DNA of 64,000 nucleotides from Telluribacter humicola (GTDB lineage Bacteria; Bacteroidota; Bacteroidia; Cytophagales; Spirosomataceae). The translations under genes and the position numbers were made by a program. The notes under the pieces are model-generated. The model was given only the letters and a program-made list of their open reading frames with translations. It made no database searches and was not told where the DNA came from. This document shows positions 23,703 through 33,372 of this stretch, one piece after another (the first letter of the stretch is position 1; each line of letters begins with the position of its first letter). The stretch is taken from the NCBI RefSeq assembly GCF_017355935.1, contig NZ_JAFIQT010000007.1, positions 186,001 through 250,000 on the forward strand. The letters are read 5' to 3'.

Positions 23703-24740
23703 ATGGAATTTACTGTCAGGCAAATAGCCCAGATGCTTAATGGAAAGGTCGTAGGTGATGATACCGCCCTGATCCGTTCAGCAGCCAAAATAGAAGAAGG
23801 GCAGCCCGGTTGTATCTCTTTTTTAGCCAATCCCAAGTACGAGCCTTATATCTACAGCACCCGCTCCACAGCCGTCATCGTAGACAAAAGCTTTGAACCC
23901 CGACAGGAAGTAGCTTCTGCCCTTATTTATGTAGATAATGCCTATCTGTCATTTACTGTATTGCTTGAAGAGTACCAGAAACTAACCGCTCAGGGCAAGC
24001 GGGGCATTGAACAACCCAGCCATATTGGCGAGGGCAGCACCATGGGCAATAACGGGTACCGCGGTGCATTCTCCTATATAGGCAGCCACTGTACCATTGG
24101 CAACAACGTTAAGATCTACCCCAATACCTACATCGGTGACCAGGTCAGCATAGGTGATAATTCGGTGATTCATCCGGGAGTACGTATTTACGCCCGTACC
24201 GTAATCGGTCGTAACTGCACCATATTTGCCAATACCGTGATTGGGAGTGATGGCTTTGGATTTGCTCCCCAGCCCGATGGCTCCTATAAGACTATCCCTC
24301 AGCTGGGTAATGTCGTTTTGGAGGACGACGTAAGCATAGGAGCCAATGCTACCATTGACTGCGCTACCATGGGGTCTACAATTATCCGACAGGGTGCTAA
24401 GCTCGACAACCTGGTACAGATAGCTCATAACGTAGAAGTAGGAAAAAATACCGTAATTGCGGCGCAGACGGGTGTATCGGGTTCTACCAAGATAGGTGAT
24501 CAGTGTGTCATAGCCGGACAGGTAGGCATAGCCGGACACCTTACCCTGGCCAACCGTACCAAGATAGGTGCTCAGTCGGGTCTGGGAAAATCGATCAAAG
24601 CCGAAGGCCTGTCACTGAGCGGCTCTCCTGCTTATGACCTTAACCTGCACCTGCGATCACTGGCTTCACTCAAGCGCCTCCCTGAGATGGAGAAGCGCCT
24701 GCTGGAACTAGAGCGTTCACACCAGCACTCAGAAAAATAG
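23703..24740 (+). CDS. lpxD: UDP-3-O-(3-hydroxyacyl)glucosamine N-acyltransferase
   Basis: This is a 345-residue enzyme of the usual length. The N-terminal uridine-binding domain (FTVRQIAQMLNGKVVGDD, CISFLANPKYEPYIY) is followed by a left-handed beta-helix of hexapeptide repeats (IGSHCTIGNNVKIYPNTYIG). The catalytic region includes NTVIGSDGFGFAPQPDG and LVQIAHNVEVGKNTVIAAQT with the active-site His. It transfers a 3-hydroxyacyl chain from ACP to the 2-amino group of the glucosamine intermediate in lipid A synthesis, in the cytoplasm. It is the first of three consecutive lipid A genes. Confidence 0.97.
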   Translation: MEFTVRQIAQMLNGKVVGDDTALIRSAAKIEEGQPGCISFLANPKYEPYIYSTRSTAVIVDKSFEPRQEVASALIYVDNAYLSFTVLLEEYQKLTAQGKRGIEQPSHIGEGSTMGNNGYRGAFSYIGSHCTIGNNVKIYPNTYIGDQVSIGDNSVIHPGVRIYARTVIGRNCTIFANTVIGSDGFGFAPQPDGSYKTIPQLGNVVLEDDVSIGANATIDCATMGSTIIRQGAKLDNLVQIAHNVEVGKNTVIAAQTGVSGSTKIGDQCVIAGQVGIAGHLTLANRTKIGAQSGLGKSIKAEGLSLSGSPAYDLNLHLRSLASLKRLPEMEKRLLELERSHQHSEK

Positions 24741-24792
24741 GGCCCAGCCCCTCTACTATAGTAGTTATTGATTGTAGTTTTATACAACACGA

Positions 24793-26184
24793 ATGAACGA
24801 AAAACAACAGACCATCAAGAAAGCCGTGTCAGTGTCGGGCGTAGGCCTGCATACGGGAGTTACGGCCACGATGACTTTCGTACCCGCCGCAGCCAATCAC
24901 GGTTATAAATTTCAGCGCGTAGACCTACCCGGTCAGCCCATCGTAGATGCTGACGTTGATAATGTAGTAGATACCTCGCGTGGTACTACCATTGAACAAA
25001 ACGGAGCGCGCATCCATACCGTAGAGCACACGCTGGCGGCGCTGGTAGGTCTGCAGATTGACAACGTACTGATCCAGTTGGATGGTCCCGAGCCTCCAAT
25101 CATGGATGGTAGCTCTTACCAGTTTATAGAGGCACTGGAAGAAGCCGGTATTGAAGAGCAGAATGCCTACCGCAACTACTTCGAAGTACCTGAGTATGTA
25201 CATTATAAGAAAGAGGAGAAAGGTATCGAGATGGCGGCGCTGCCCCTATCCGACTACCGCCTGACCGTTATGGTCGACTACAACTCCAAGGTGATCAGCA
25301 GCCAGCATGCTTCTCTGAATGATATTACTTTATTCAAACAGGAAATAGCCCGCTGTCGCACCTTCTGTTTCCTGCACGAGCTGGAAATGCTGCATAGCCA
25401 GAACCTTATTAAAGGGGGAGACCTGAACAATGCCATTGTCATCGTGGACCGTGAGGTAAAGGATGACGAGTTGGACCACCTGGCTAAGCTACTAAATAAG
25501 CCCAAGGTAAGCGTCAACGAAAGCAAGGGTATCCTGAATAACGTAGACCTGCACTACCCCAACGAGATGGCCCGTCACAAGCTGCTGGACCTGATCGGGG
25601 ACCTGGCGCTGGTAGGGCGTCCGCTGAAAGCGCAGATCCTGGCGGCCCGCTCCGGCCACGCCGCCAATGTGGAACTCGCCAAAAAGATAAAGAAGCTCAT
25701 CAAGGCTAGCAAAGAAGATATTCCTCAATACAATCCGAACAAGGCTCCTGTACTCGATATCAACCAGATATCACAGATCCTGGCTCATCGGTACCCCTTC
25801 CAGCTGATCGACAAGATCATTGCCCTTGACGAATCAAGCGTAGTAGGTATCAAGAATGTAACCATGAACGAACAGTTCTTCGTTGGTCACTTCCCTGGCA
25901 ATCCGGTAATGCCAGGTGTACTGCAGCTGGAAGCCATGGCCCAGACTGGAGGTATCCTGGTGCTGAGTACCGTACCCGATCCCGAAAACTACTGGCCCTA
26001 CCTGATCGGTATCGAAAATTGTCGCTTCCGTCGCAATGTAGTACCCGGTGACACAGTTATTTTTAAGTGCATGTTTACCTCCCCCATGAAGCGCGGCATT
26101 GTCAAAATGAGTGGACGCGGCTACGTAAGTGGTCAGCTGGTATGTGAAGCAGACATGATTGCAAGCCTTGTAAAGAAAAAATGA
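24793..26184 (+). CDS. lpxC-fabZ: Fused LpxC deacetylase / FabZ dehydratase
   Basis: This is a 463-residue bifunctional protein. Residues 1-300 are LpxC, the zinc-dependent UDP-3-O-acyl-N-acetylglucosamine deacetylase. Zinc ligands are in HTVEHTLAALVG and ARHKLLDLIGDLALVG. Residues about 320-463 are FabZ, 3-hydroxyacyl-ACP dehydratase (LAHRYPFQLIDKI, GHFPGNPVMPGVLQLEAMAQ with catalytic His and Glu). The fusion is characteristic of Bacteroidota and links lipid A synthesis to fatty acid elongation. Its stop overlaps the lpxA start as ATGA, so the two are translationally coupled. Confidence 0.97.
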   Translation: MNEKQQTIKKAVSVSGVGLHTGVTATMTFVPAAANHGYKFQRVDLPGQPIVDADVDNVVDTSRGTTIEQNGARIHTVEHTLAALVGLQIDNVLIQLDGPEPPIMDGSSYQFIEALEEAGIEEQNAYRNYFEVPEYVHYKKEEKGIEMAALPLSDYRLTVMVDYNSKVISSQHASLNDITLFKQEIARCRTFCFLHELEMLHSQNLIKGGDLNNAIVIVDREVKDDELDHLAKLLNKPKVSVNESKGILNNVDLHYPNEMARHKLLDLIGDLALVGRPLKAQILAARSGHAANVELAKKIKKLIKASKEDIPQYNPNKAPVLDINQISQILAHRYPFQLIDKIIALDESSVVGIKNVTMNEQFFVGHFPGNPVMPGVLQLEAMAQTGGILVLSTVPDPENYWPYLIGIENCRFRRNVVPGDTVIFKCMFTSPMKRGIVKMSGRGYVSGQLVCEADMIASLVKKK

Positions 26185-26984
26185 TACAACCCCTAGCATA
26201 CATTCATCCCGAAGCGAAAATCGCCCGCAACGTAGTGGTTGAGCCTTTCGCTATGATCCACAAAGATGTTGAAATAGACGAAGGTACCTGGGTAGGATCG
26301 CACGCGGTAATCAATGAGGGTGCCCGAATCGGCAAAAACTGCCGGATATTCCCGGGTGCGGTGGTCTCGGCCATTCCTCAGGATCTTAAGTACAATGACG
26401 AATACACGCTCACATTTGTAGGGGATAATACTACCATTCGTGAGTACGCTACCATCAGCCGGGGTACCGAGCAGCACTGGAAAACCGAAGTCGGCAGCAA
26501 CTGCCTGATCATGGCTTATGCCCATATCGCCCACGACTGCGTAGTGGGTAGCAATTGTATCATCGGTAATAACGTACAGATGGCAGGTCACGTCCACGTA
26601 GGCGACTGGGCCATTGTGAGTGCGATCAGCGCCATCCACCAGTTTGTCAAGATCGGTACGCACGCCTTTATCTCGGGAGGTTCACTGGTACGTAAGGATA
26701 TTCCTCCGTTTACCAAGGCTGCCCGTGAGCCTATCTCCTACGCCGGTATCAACTCCGTAGGGCTACGTCGCCGCGGCTACACCAACGAGAGGATTACCGA
26801 TATTCAGAATGTATATCGCTACATCTACATGAAGGGGTTAAACAACGCCGAAGCGCTTAACCTCATCGAACTGGAACTACCAGCCTCCGATGAGCGCGAC
26901 GAAATCGTCAACTTCATCCGTACCTCTGAGCGTGGCATCATGAAAGGCCCCCACCAGGTAAGCACCAGCGAAGCAACTGAGTGA
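26181..26984 (+). CDS. lpxA: UDP-N-acetylglucosamine O-acyltransferase
   Basis: This 267-residue homotrimeric enzyme is a left-handed beta-helix of hexapeptide repeats (IHPEAKIARNVVVEPFAMI). The active-site region is NCLIMAYAHIAHDCVVGSN with the catalytic His. The C-terminal helical domain contains GINSVGLRRRGYTNERI. It performs the first step of lipid A synthesis, acylating UDP-GlcNAc at O-3 in the cytoplasm. Translation is coupled to lpxC-fabZ (overlap of 4 bp). A hairpin terminator follows at 27058. Confidence 0.97.
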   Translation: MIQPLAYIHPEAKIARNVVVEPFAMIHKDVEIDEGTWVGSHAVINEGARIGKNCRIFPGAVVSAIPQDLKYNDEYTLTFVGDNTTIREYATISRGTEQHWKTEVGSNCLIMAYAHIAHDCVVGSNCIIGNNVQMAGHVHVGDWAIVSAISAIHQFVKIGTHAFISGGSLVRKDIPPFTKAAREPISYAGINSVGLRRRGYTNERITDIQNVYRYIYMKGLNNAEALNLIELELPASDERDEIVNFIRTSERGIMKGPHQVSTSEATE

Positions 26985-27212
26985 CCAGTGGCCAGTGATC
27001 AGTTACCAATGGAGATTAGTAATCATTGAATAGTTGCTGATTAGCACATATAAGAAAAAGAATCCGCCAGGTACTACATTGGTAGTCTTAGCGGATTCTT
27101 CTTTTATACACCAGATTTTCCCAAGCAAACAGCTACCATTCAACATTGGTTACTGACTGTACGCCGCTGCGTTTATTGGTCACTGGACACTGCTCATTGG
27201 TCACTGATAACT
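26982..27212. repeat. Cluster of short CAGTGACCA-like repeats around the lpxA terminator
   Basis: The left part contains gaccagtggccagtgatcag and accaatgg; the right part contains ggtcactggacactgctcat and ggtcactgataac. Together these are about seven variants of ccagtgaccaat in opposite orientations on either side of the hairpin. They form a long imperfect inverted repeat. Function unknown. Confidence 0.5.
27058..27104 (+). terminator. Terminator after lpxA
   Basis: A 10-bp stem (aagaatccgc / gcggattctt) with a 23-base loop is followed by cttttat. Confidence 0.7.
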
Positions 27213-28644
27213 ATTTCCGGTAGTCCAGGGCAGGGGGACGATTGCCTAGTAAGGCTTCGTACTTAAAACTCTTGCCCCGCTTCTGCTCAAATTCGGCTTT
27301 GGCTTCGTTGAGTACCTTCGGGCTCTGGAACAGCTCAATGGCTGTGAGTGCCATGGTTTGTGCAGCTACCATCATTCCTTTACGTCCTATGCTGGTACCT
27401 CCGGCTGCTACGGCCTGCCAGCTGTGCGCGGCTGTACCCGGTACCCAGGTGGCGGTACGAAGTCCTACGGTAGGTACCGTCCAGCTTACATCCCCTACGT
27501 CAGTAGAGCCCATGCCCGTACGCTCCGTGGCATAAGGCTGAACGGTAGCCGCCGAATTAATATCGGGTGCACTGGCTCCAAATGATTGCTGGATTTGCCG
27601 GGCAAAAGCCAGCTCGGATTCATCGTACTTCACACCACCTACCTTTCTAAGGTTAGCATCCATGACTTTGGCCAGGGCATCCAGCGGTAATAGCTCATGT
27701 ACCCCGCCGATAATCTCGTGTTCTACGCTGGTACCCGTACCCATAGCCGCCCCTTCGGAGGCTTTTACCATCCGCGCCCAGATATCCTTTACTACATCCC
27801 GGTTTTGGTGACGTACGTAGTAGTACACTTCGGCAAAGTCTGGTACTACGTTGGGCGCCTTACCTCCGTTCGTAATGACGTAGTGGATACGGGTATCCGA
27901 CGGTATGTGCTCCCGCATCATATTCACCATGAAGTTCATGGCTTCTACCCCATCCAGCGCCGACCGTCCCCGCTCGGGAGCACCGGCCGCGTGGGCTGAC
28001 ACCCCTCTAAACCGAAACTTGGCTGATATATTGGCCAATGACGAACTGGCACTGGCGCTGTTGTCGGCACTCGGGTGCCAGTGAAGTACAGCATCCACTC
28101 CGTCAAACAAACCAGCCCGTACCATATACACCTTACCCGATCCGCCTTCTTCCGCCGGTGTACCATATACCCGCACGGTACCGGGACGCTTACTGGTAAC
28201 GAGCCAGTTTTTGGTAGCTATAGCCGACGCCACCGAACCTACCCCGAACAGGTGGTGCCCGCAGGCATGTCCGGCTTCTCCCTCTTTGATGGGCTTGCGG
28301 GTAGGCTGTGCTTCCTGCGAAAGCCCCGGCAGGGCATCGTACTCGGCCAGGATTCCAATGACAGGCTGCCCCTTTCCGTAGGTAGCCACAAAGGCCGTAG
28401 GGATACCGGCCACACCGGCCTCTACCGTAAAGCCTTCCTTCCGCAGCATATCCTGCAGCAGGGCGGAGCTTTTTTCCTCCATATAGCCTACCTCGGCAAA
28501 TTTCCAGATCTGCTGCGCCGCATCTCCGTACTGCTTTTCTTTCTGACGCAGCTCTTTCAGTACTGATTCAGTAGGGGCTTGTGCTGACACCGATAGCGAG
28601 GTTACCAGGGCGGCTCCAAGGAGCCATGTACTCTTCATCTTCAT
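27211..28644 (-). CDS. M20-family amidohydrolase (AbgB-like), exported
   Basis: This is a 477-residue protein with a cleavable signal peptide (MKMKSTWLLGAALVTSLS, then VSAQA). The M20D metallopeptidase fold shows GILAEYDALPGLSQEA and GHACGHHLFGVGSVA as metal ligands, FRGVSAHAAGAPERGRSAL in the dimerisation domain, and GSTDVGDVSWTVPT near the C-terminus. Closest in pattern to the p-aminobenzoyl-glutamate hydrolase subunit B/aminoacylase type, it hydrolyses amide bonds of N-acyl compounds in the periplasm. It stands alone on the opposite strand, between lpxA and the ABC ATPase that usually follows lpxA. Confidence 0.9.
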   Translation of the reverse strand: MKMKSTWLLGAALVTSLSVSAQAPTESVLKELRQKEKQYGDAAQQIWKFAEVGYMEEKSSALLQDMLRKEGFTVEAGVAGIPTAFVATYGKGQPVIGILAEYDALPGLSQEAQPTRKPIKEGEAGHACGHHLFGVGSVASAIATKNWLVTSKRPGTVRVYGTPAEEGGSGKVYMVRAGLFDGVDAVLHWHPSADNSASASSSLANISAKFRFRGVSAHAAGAPERGRSALDGVEAMNFMVNMMREHIPSDTRIHYVITNGGKAPNVVPDFAEVYYYVRHQNRDVVKDIWARMVKASEGAAMGTGTSVEHEIIGGVHELLPLDALAKVMDANLRKVGGVKYDESELAFARQIQQSFGASAPDINSAATVQPYATERTGMGSTDVGDVSWTVPTVGLRTATWVPGTAAHSWQAVAAGGTSIGRKGMMVAAQTMALTAIELFQSPKVLNEAKAEFEQKRGKSFKYEALLGNRPPALDYRK

Positions 28645-28870
28645 ACAAGTAGTATATAGTAAGTTTAGGTGTTTAAAAAGAAGCAGTAACTACTACCCGA
28701 TGATAGCTGCGAATAAATTTATCGTTCAGTTTGCCACAGGAGCAACTCGTCAAACGTACTATAAAGTAGATTAAGCTGCTTCTTCATACAGGTTTAACGG
28801 TCTAAAATAAGGAATCTCCGTAACTTCACGGCTGGATTTTCACAACAATGTCTCTATTCCATTCAGCATA

Positions 28871-29497
28871 GTGCAGATTATAGCAAAAGAAGCAGGCAAG
28901 AAATTCGTAACGGAGTGGATCGTCAGGCGAGTAGACCTCGACCTGCATACCGGCCAGAGCTACACCTTTGTCGGTCCCAACGGTAGTGGTAAGTCCACGC
29001 TGATTCAGCTCCTGACGGGTAGTGTACCGGTTACGGAAGGTACCGTTACCTACCGGATGGAAGATGGCAAAGAACTGGACGTAGACAACTGGTACAAGCA
29101 TATCGTACTGGCAGCGCCCTACCTGGAAGTCATTGAGGAATTTACCCTGCGCGAGCTGGTCGAGTTTCACCGGAAGTTCAAACCTTTTAAGAACGGACTT
29201 TCGGCAGCAGACTTTGAAGATTTTGTGCAGCTCTCGCACACCCGCCACAAAGTGATACGCCACTTCTCGTCGGGTATGAAGCAGCGGGTACGGCTGGGAC
29301 TGGCGTTTCAGTCGGATGTTCCGGTAGTGTTTCTGGATGAGCCTACCTCTAACCTCGATGCGCAGGGGATACAATGGTACCTTGATAACGTTACCAACCT
29401 GACTGACCAGCAAATGGTCATAATCGGCTCTAATCAGCCGCAGGAGTACGAGTTCTGTAAAAATATCATTTCGGTTTCGGGGTTCAAACAGAAGTAG
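28871..29497 (+). CDS. ABC transporter ATP-binding protein
   Basis: The protein has 208 residues from a GTG start. It has Walker A VGPNGSGKST, signature HFSSGMKQRVRLGL, Walker B VVFLDEPTSNLD and the switch His replaced by GSNQPQEYE. It is a lone ATPase subunit without a permease gene next to it, so the membrane partner must be elsewhere. In other Bacteroidota this gene usually follows lpxA directly, which suggests a link to envelope lipid export or ribosome-independent envelope assembly; that link is inference. Confidence 0.9.
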   Translation: MQIIAKEAGKKFVTEWIVRRVDLDLHTGQSYTFVGPNGSGKSTLIQLLTGSVPVTEGTVTYRMEDGKELDVDNWYKHIVLAAPYLEVIEEFTLRELVEFHRKFKPFKNGLSAADFEDFVQLSHTRHKVIRHFSSGMKQRVRLGLAFQSDVPVVFLDEPTSNLDAQGIQWYLDNVTNLTDQQMVIIGSNQPQEYEFCKNIISVSGFKQK

Positions 29498-29569
29498 TTC
29501 CAACCTTCCGCCCTCCTTTTAGGTCTGACATGTGTATATTGGCAAAACGGTTGAGTCAAACAACTTTCT

Positions 29570-32500
29570 ATGAAAAAAACTTTACTACGTTTTGGTCTGA
29601 TAGGCTTAATAATCTGGTGTACAATAGGGGGAGTGATAGCCGAAGGCCTGCGTTTTATCCAGAATCGGGGACAGTGGGATCTTGATGTACAATACCGGGC
29701 CGAGCTACCCGGAGGCTTTTTATATCTGAAAAAGCAGTCGCTCGTATATGTACTCTACGATGCCCGTCAGGTATCAGCCCGGCACGCCAATACCCCTATG
29801 CCGGAAGGTAATGACCGTACCACACCAGCTACCATACAGGCCCACGGCGTAGAGGTCCGGTTTGAAGGCAGTAATCCTGCCGTTACCCTTACCAACCTCC
29901 ATCCTCACTCCTCCCGTTACAGCTATTTTCTGGGTACTGATCCCTCCCACTGGGCCAGCGACGTATCTGCCTTCGGCGAGGTCATCTACAAAAACCTGTA
30001 CCCCGGCATTGACCTGCGGGTATTCGCCTACCAGTCTACGCTCAAATACGAATTCATTGTACAGCCCGGCGCGGACGCGTCACGTATCCGGATGCAGTAC
30101 GAAGGGGCTACCAACCTCTCTACCAATGAACACGGGCAGGTAGTGGTAGAAACCACCGTAGGGCAATTCAAAGAAGCCAAACCTTACTCCTTTCAGGAAG
30201 TAAATCAACGGACGAAGGAGGTAGAAAGCCAGTTTGTGCTGGAAGGAAAGAAGCTCCATTTTGCCCTGCCCAAAGACTACGACCACACGCAGCCGCTGAC
30301 CATTGATCCTGAGTTGATTTTCTCCTCCTACTCAGGTTCCCTATCCGACAACTGGGGACACACCGCTACCTACGACGAAGACGGCCATCTGTACTCGGGC
30401 GGTACTGTATTTGGAAGCAGCTTCCCCGTGACTACGGGCGCCTATCAGGTACAGTTCAAGGGCATGGTGGATGTAGCTCTTATGAAATTCAGTCCGGATG
30501 GTACTCAACTTCTTTACGCCACCTTCCTGGGTGGCGGTGGCACCGACATCCCCAATAGCCTGATCGTGAACAGCAAGGGCGAGCTACTGATCTACGGTAC
30601 TACGGCTTCGCTTAACTTCCCTACCTCGGCCTCCGCCTTTCAAAAGTCGTTTGGCGGCGGAGCGGGCATCGTTCCCATCAGTGGGTTGGAGCTCACCGCT
30701 GGTAGCGATATTTTTGTTACGAAACTGAGTAGCGACGGGCGGCAGATGCTGGCCTCTACCTACGTAGGCGGCCGGGGCAACGACGGACTCAGCAGTGTCA
30801 ATAGCGTCGTGATCCGTAACTACGGTGATAGCTTCCGGGGTGAAATTGTAGTGGATAAAGATGACAATATACTGGTAGTATCTTCTACCAACTCTGATAA
30901 CTTCCCCCTCCAGAACCCCGTACAGGACCAGCTCAAAGGGCAGCAGGATGCGGTGGTCATGCAGCTATCGCCCGACCTGAGCGCGCTGCAATGGAGTACC
31001 TACTTCGGAGGCAGTAATTTTGATGCGGCTTTTTCGCTGAAGCCCACCCCTAACGGCGACTTGTACATTACCGGTATTACCAAAAGCCCGGACCTGCCCG
31101 TAGCCACGGGTACCTACAAAGGTACTCTGGGGGGTACTGAGGATGCCTTCGTGGCTCACTTCAAAGACCGCAAACTGGCACAGGTCAGCTACCTGGGTAC
31201 CGACGAAGCCGACGGAGCCTACCTGCTGGACCTGGACCCCAGTGGCAATGTGCACGTACTGGGCCTTACCCGCGGCAAGTACCCTGTTACGTCCGGTGTG
31301 TATAGCACGGCCAACAGTGGCCAGTTTATCCATGCGCTGGACCCTACGCTGTCGCACACCATATTCTCGACGGTGATTGGTTCGGGCCGGGGTATACCTG
31401 ACATTTCACCGACCGCTTTCCTGGTCAACGAATGTGGCAATATCTACATAGCCGGATGGGGTGGCGCGGTCAACGTAACTACTAACCATAACACCGCCAG
31501 TAGTACCAACGGCATGCCTGTCACGCAGGATGCCCTACAGAAGACTACCAATGGCAGTAACTTCTACGTGGCTATTCTGGAAGCTGGCGCTAAGGCTCTG
31601 CTGTATGGTACCTACTTCGGGAGCGTAAGCCATCCTAATCCTGAGCTGGACCGGGGCGACCACGTAGATGGTGGCACCAGCCGCTTTAACAAAAATGGTG
31701 TGATCTATCATGCTACCTGTGCCTGCGGCGGTACGCGCTTCCCAACTACTCCCCAGGCCTGGTCACAGACCAACAAGAGTGCCAACTGTAACAACGCCGC
31801 CTTCAAGATCGACATTGACCTGCTCAAAGCTGACTTTGACGTATATGAAGGTACTAAGAAAGACGTGGTACAGGGTTGCGCGCCGCTGGCGCTCAACTTC
31901 GTCAATACCAGCGTTGGTGGGGTAGAGTACACCTGGCAGGTCAACGGCAACGGTTTCTCACGTGAAGCGAAGGAGGCGGCTTATACCTTTGAAAGAGCGG
32001 GTGAATATACCGTCACCCTGCAGGCCTTCAACCGTCTTACCTGCAAGCGGGTGGATATTGCTACGCGCAAGATAAAGGTTACCAGCCTAAATGTACTGAT
32101 CGACGGCGATACGACGGTTTGTAAAAATAAACCCGTACAACTCAGCGTATCCGGCGGTACCCAATACAAATGGACCCCTATAATTGGCCTCAGCAATCCA
32201 ACCAGCACCACCCCAATCGCTACCGTAGCGGAAACCACTCAATTTGACGTGGAGGTGAAGGATGAATCAGGCTGCGTAGTGACCAAAAGCGTGACTGTCA
32301 CCATAGACGACAGCAAGGCGGATTTCGTGGCCAGTCAGGATACAACTATCTGCGCCGGACAGGCGGTGGTACTAAATGTAAAAGGGTCCGCCCAAAGCTA
32401 TACCTGGTCGCCGCCGACTACACTCAGTGGTACCAATGGCAATCAGGTTACCGCCAAACCGGGCCAAACCGTGACCTATACCGTAGAAGGCGCGTATGCC

Positions 32501-33262
32501 GATGGCTGCCGTCCCCAGAAACAAATCACCGTCACCGTCAGCGACGATAAGCCTGACTTTGCGGTAACGCCCGATACAATGGTATGTGCCGGACAGGCGG
32601 TGGTACTGAATGCCTCCGGCAAAGCCGTCAAATACAACTGGTTCATTGAGGATGCCTCCGCCCCTACCACGGGTACGTCCATTACCGTCAATCCTACCAA
32701 GACTACTACCTACCTCGTCGAAGGGGAATATGCCGACGGATGCCATCCTCAAAAGAGGGTAACCGTACAGGTAGACCGTACCTACGAACCGGCTTTCGAA
32801 ATAGCCCGCTCTGGAGCCGCCTGTAACGAAGCCGTAACGTACCAGTTCCTGAACCGAACTTCTAACGCCGAGCGCTACGAATGGAACATGGGAAGAGGTA
32901 CCGGATTTACCAGCCAGAACGTAGAGGGTATGGTATATGACCCACCGGGATCATACGTAGTGACTCTGACCGCCTACAACCGCGCAGGCTGCTCACTAAC
33001 CGTATCCCAGAACCTGATCGCTGAACCTCCACTCATTCTGCCCAACGTCATTACACCCAACGGTGACGGCAAGAATGACACCTTTGTAGTCCCCGTAGCC
33101 AACTCAGCCCTCGAAATCTACAACCGCTGGGGCAAACGCATGCTACGTACCGATGACTACAAAAACGACTGGGGTACCAACATCACCAACGGCACCTACC
33201 TCTACGAGATCACTACTCCGCAGGGCAGCCGCTGCAAGGGATGGGTACAGGTACTGGAATAA
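29570..33262 (+). CDS. Large T9SS-secreted protein (DUF7948, SBBP, PKD/Ig-like, type B sorting domain)
   Basis: This is a 1230-residue surface or secreted protein. It has a signal peptide (about 1-25) and a DUF7948 N-terminal domain (FIQNRGQWDLDVQYRAELPG). SBBP beta-propeller repeats follow at about 245-740 (DGTQLLYATFLGGGGTD). A PKD domain lies near 765-840. Three Ig-like repeats of about 80 residues come next, two of them nearly identical (CAGQAVVLN). After a second PKD come the type B C-terminal sorting domain (LPNVITPNGDGKNDTFVVP ... LEIYNRWGKRML ... NGTYLYEI). The last domain directs export by type IX secretion and attachment. It is probably an adhesin. Transcription is independent of neighbours. 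Confidence 0.93.
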   Translation: MKKTLLRFGLIGLIIWCTIGGVIAEGLRFIQNRGQWDLDVQYRAELPGGFLYLKKQSLVYVLYDARQVSARHANTPMPEGNDRTTPATIQAHGVEVRFEGSNPAVTLTNLHPHSSRYSYFLGTDPSHWASDVSAFGEVIYKNLYPGIDLRVFAYQSTLKYEFIVQPGADASRIRMQYEGATNLSTNEHGQVVVETTVGQFKEAKPYSFQEVNQRTKEVESQFVLEGKKLHFALPKDYDHTQPLTIDPELIFSSYSGSLSDNWGHTATYDEDGHLYSGGTVFGSSFPVTTGAYQVQFKGMVDVALMKFSPDGTQLLYATFLGGGGTDIPNSLIVNSKGELLIYGTTASLNFPTSASAFQKSFGGGAGIVPISGLELTAGSDIFVTKLSSDGRQMLASTYVGGRGNDGLSSVNSVVIRNYGDSFRGEIVVDKDDNILVVSSTNSDNFPLQNPVQDQLKGQQDAVVMQLSPDLSALQWSTYFGGSNFDAAFSLKPTPNGDLYITGITKSPDLPVATGTYKGTLGGTEDAFVAHFKDRKLAQVSYLGTDEADGAYLLDLDPSGNVHVLGLTRGKYPVTSGVYSTANSGQFIHALDPTLSHTIFSTVIGSGRGIPDISPTAFLVNECGNIYIAGWGGAVNVTTNHNTASSTNGMPVTQDALQKTTNGSNFYVAILEAGAKALLYGTYFGSVSHPNPELDRGDHVDGGTSRFNKNGVIYHATCACGGTRFPTTPQAWSQTNKSANCNNAAFKIDIDLLKADFDVYEGTKKDVVQGCAPLALNFVNTSVGGVEYTWQVNGNGFSREAKEAAYTFERAGEYTVTLQAFNRLTCKRVDIATRKIKVTSLNVLIDGDTTVCKNKPVQLSVSGGTQYKWTPIIGLSNPTSTTPIATVAETTQFDVEVKDESGCVVTKSVTVTIDDSKADFVASQDTTICAGQAVVLNVKGSAQSYTWSPPTTLSGTNGNQVTAKPGQTVTYTVEGAYADGCRPQKQITVTVSDDKPDFAVTPDTMVCAGQAVVLNASGKAVKYNWFIEDASAPTTGTSITVNPTKTTTYLVEGEYADGCHPQKRVTVQVDRTYEPAFEIARSGAACNEAVTYQFLNRTSNAERYEWNMGRGTGFTSQNVEGMVYDPPGSYVVTLTAYNRAGCSLTVSQNLIAEPPLILPNVITPNGDGKNDTFVVPVANSALEIYNRWGKRMLRTDDYKNDWGTNITNGTYLYEITTPQGSRCKGWVQVLE
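32316..32775 (+). repeat. Internal repeat in the T9SS protein gene
   Basis: Two Ig-like modules share ccggacaggcggtggtact at 32356-32374 and about 32591-32609, with similar flanks (GAYADGCRPQK and GEYADGCHPQK). This looks like a fairly recent module duplication. Confidence 0.65.
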
Positions 33263-33372
33263 CTTGACTTAGGAACACAAAATTTTGCGCCTCTACGTGG
33301 GCATTTCGATCCAACAAAACGTTATTAATCAAAACCTACTAGCTACTAACTAACGGCTAACACCTAACAACT

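Noticed and set aside
28826-29503. 225-codon minus-strand frame opposite the ABC ATPase
   Set aside because: The plus strand has all Walker motifs; the minus frame has none.
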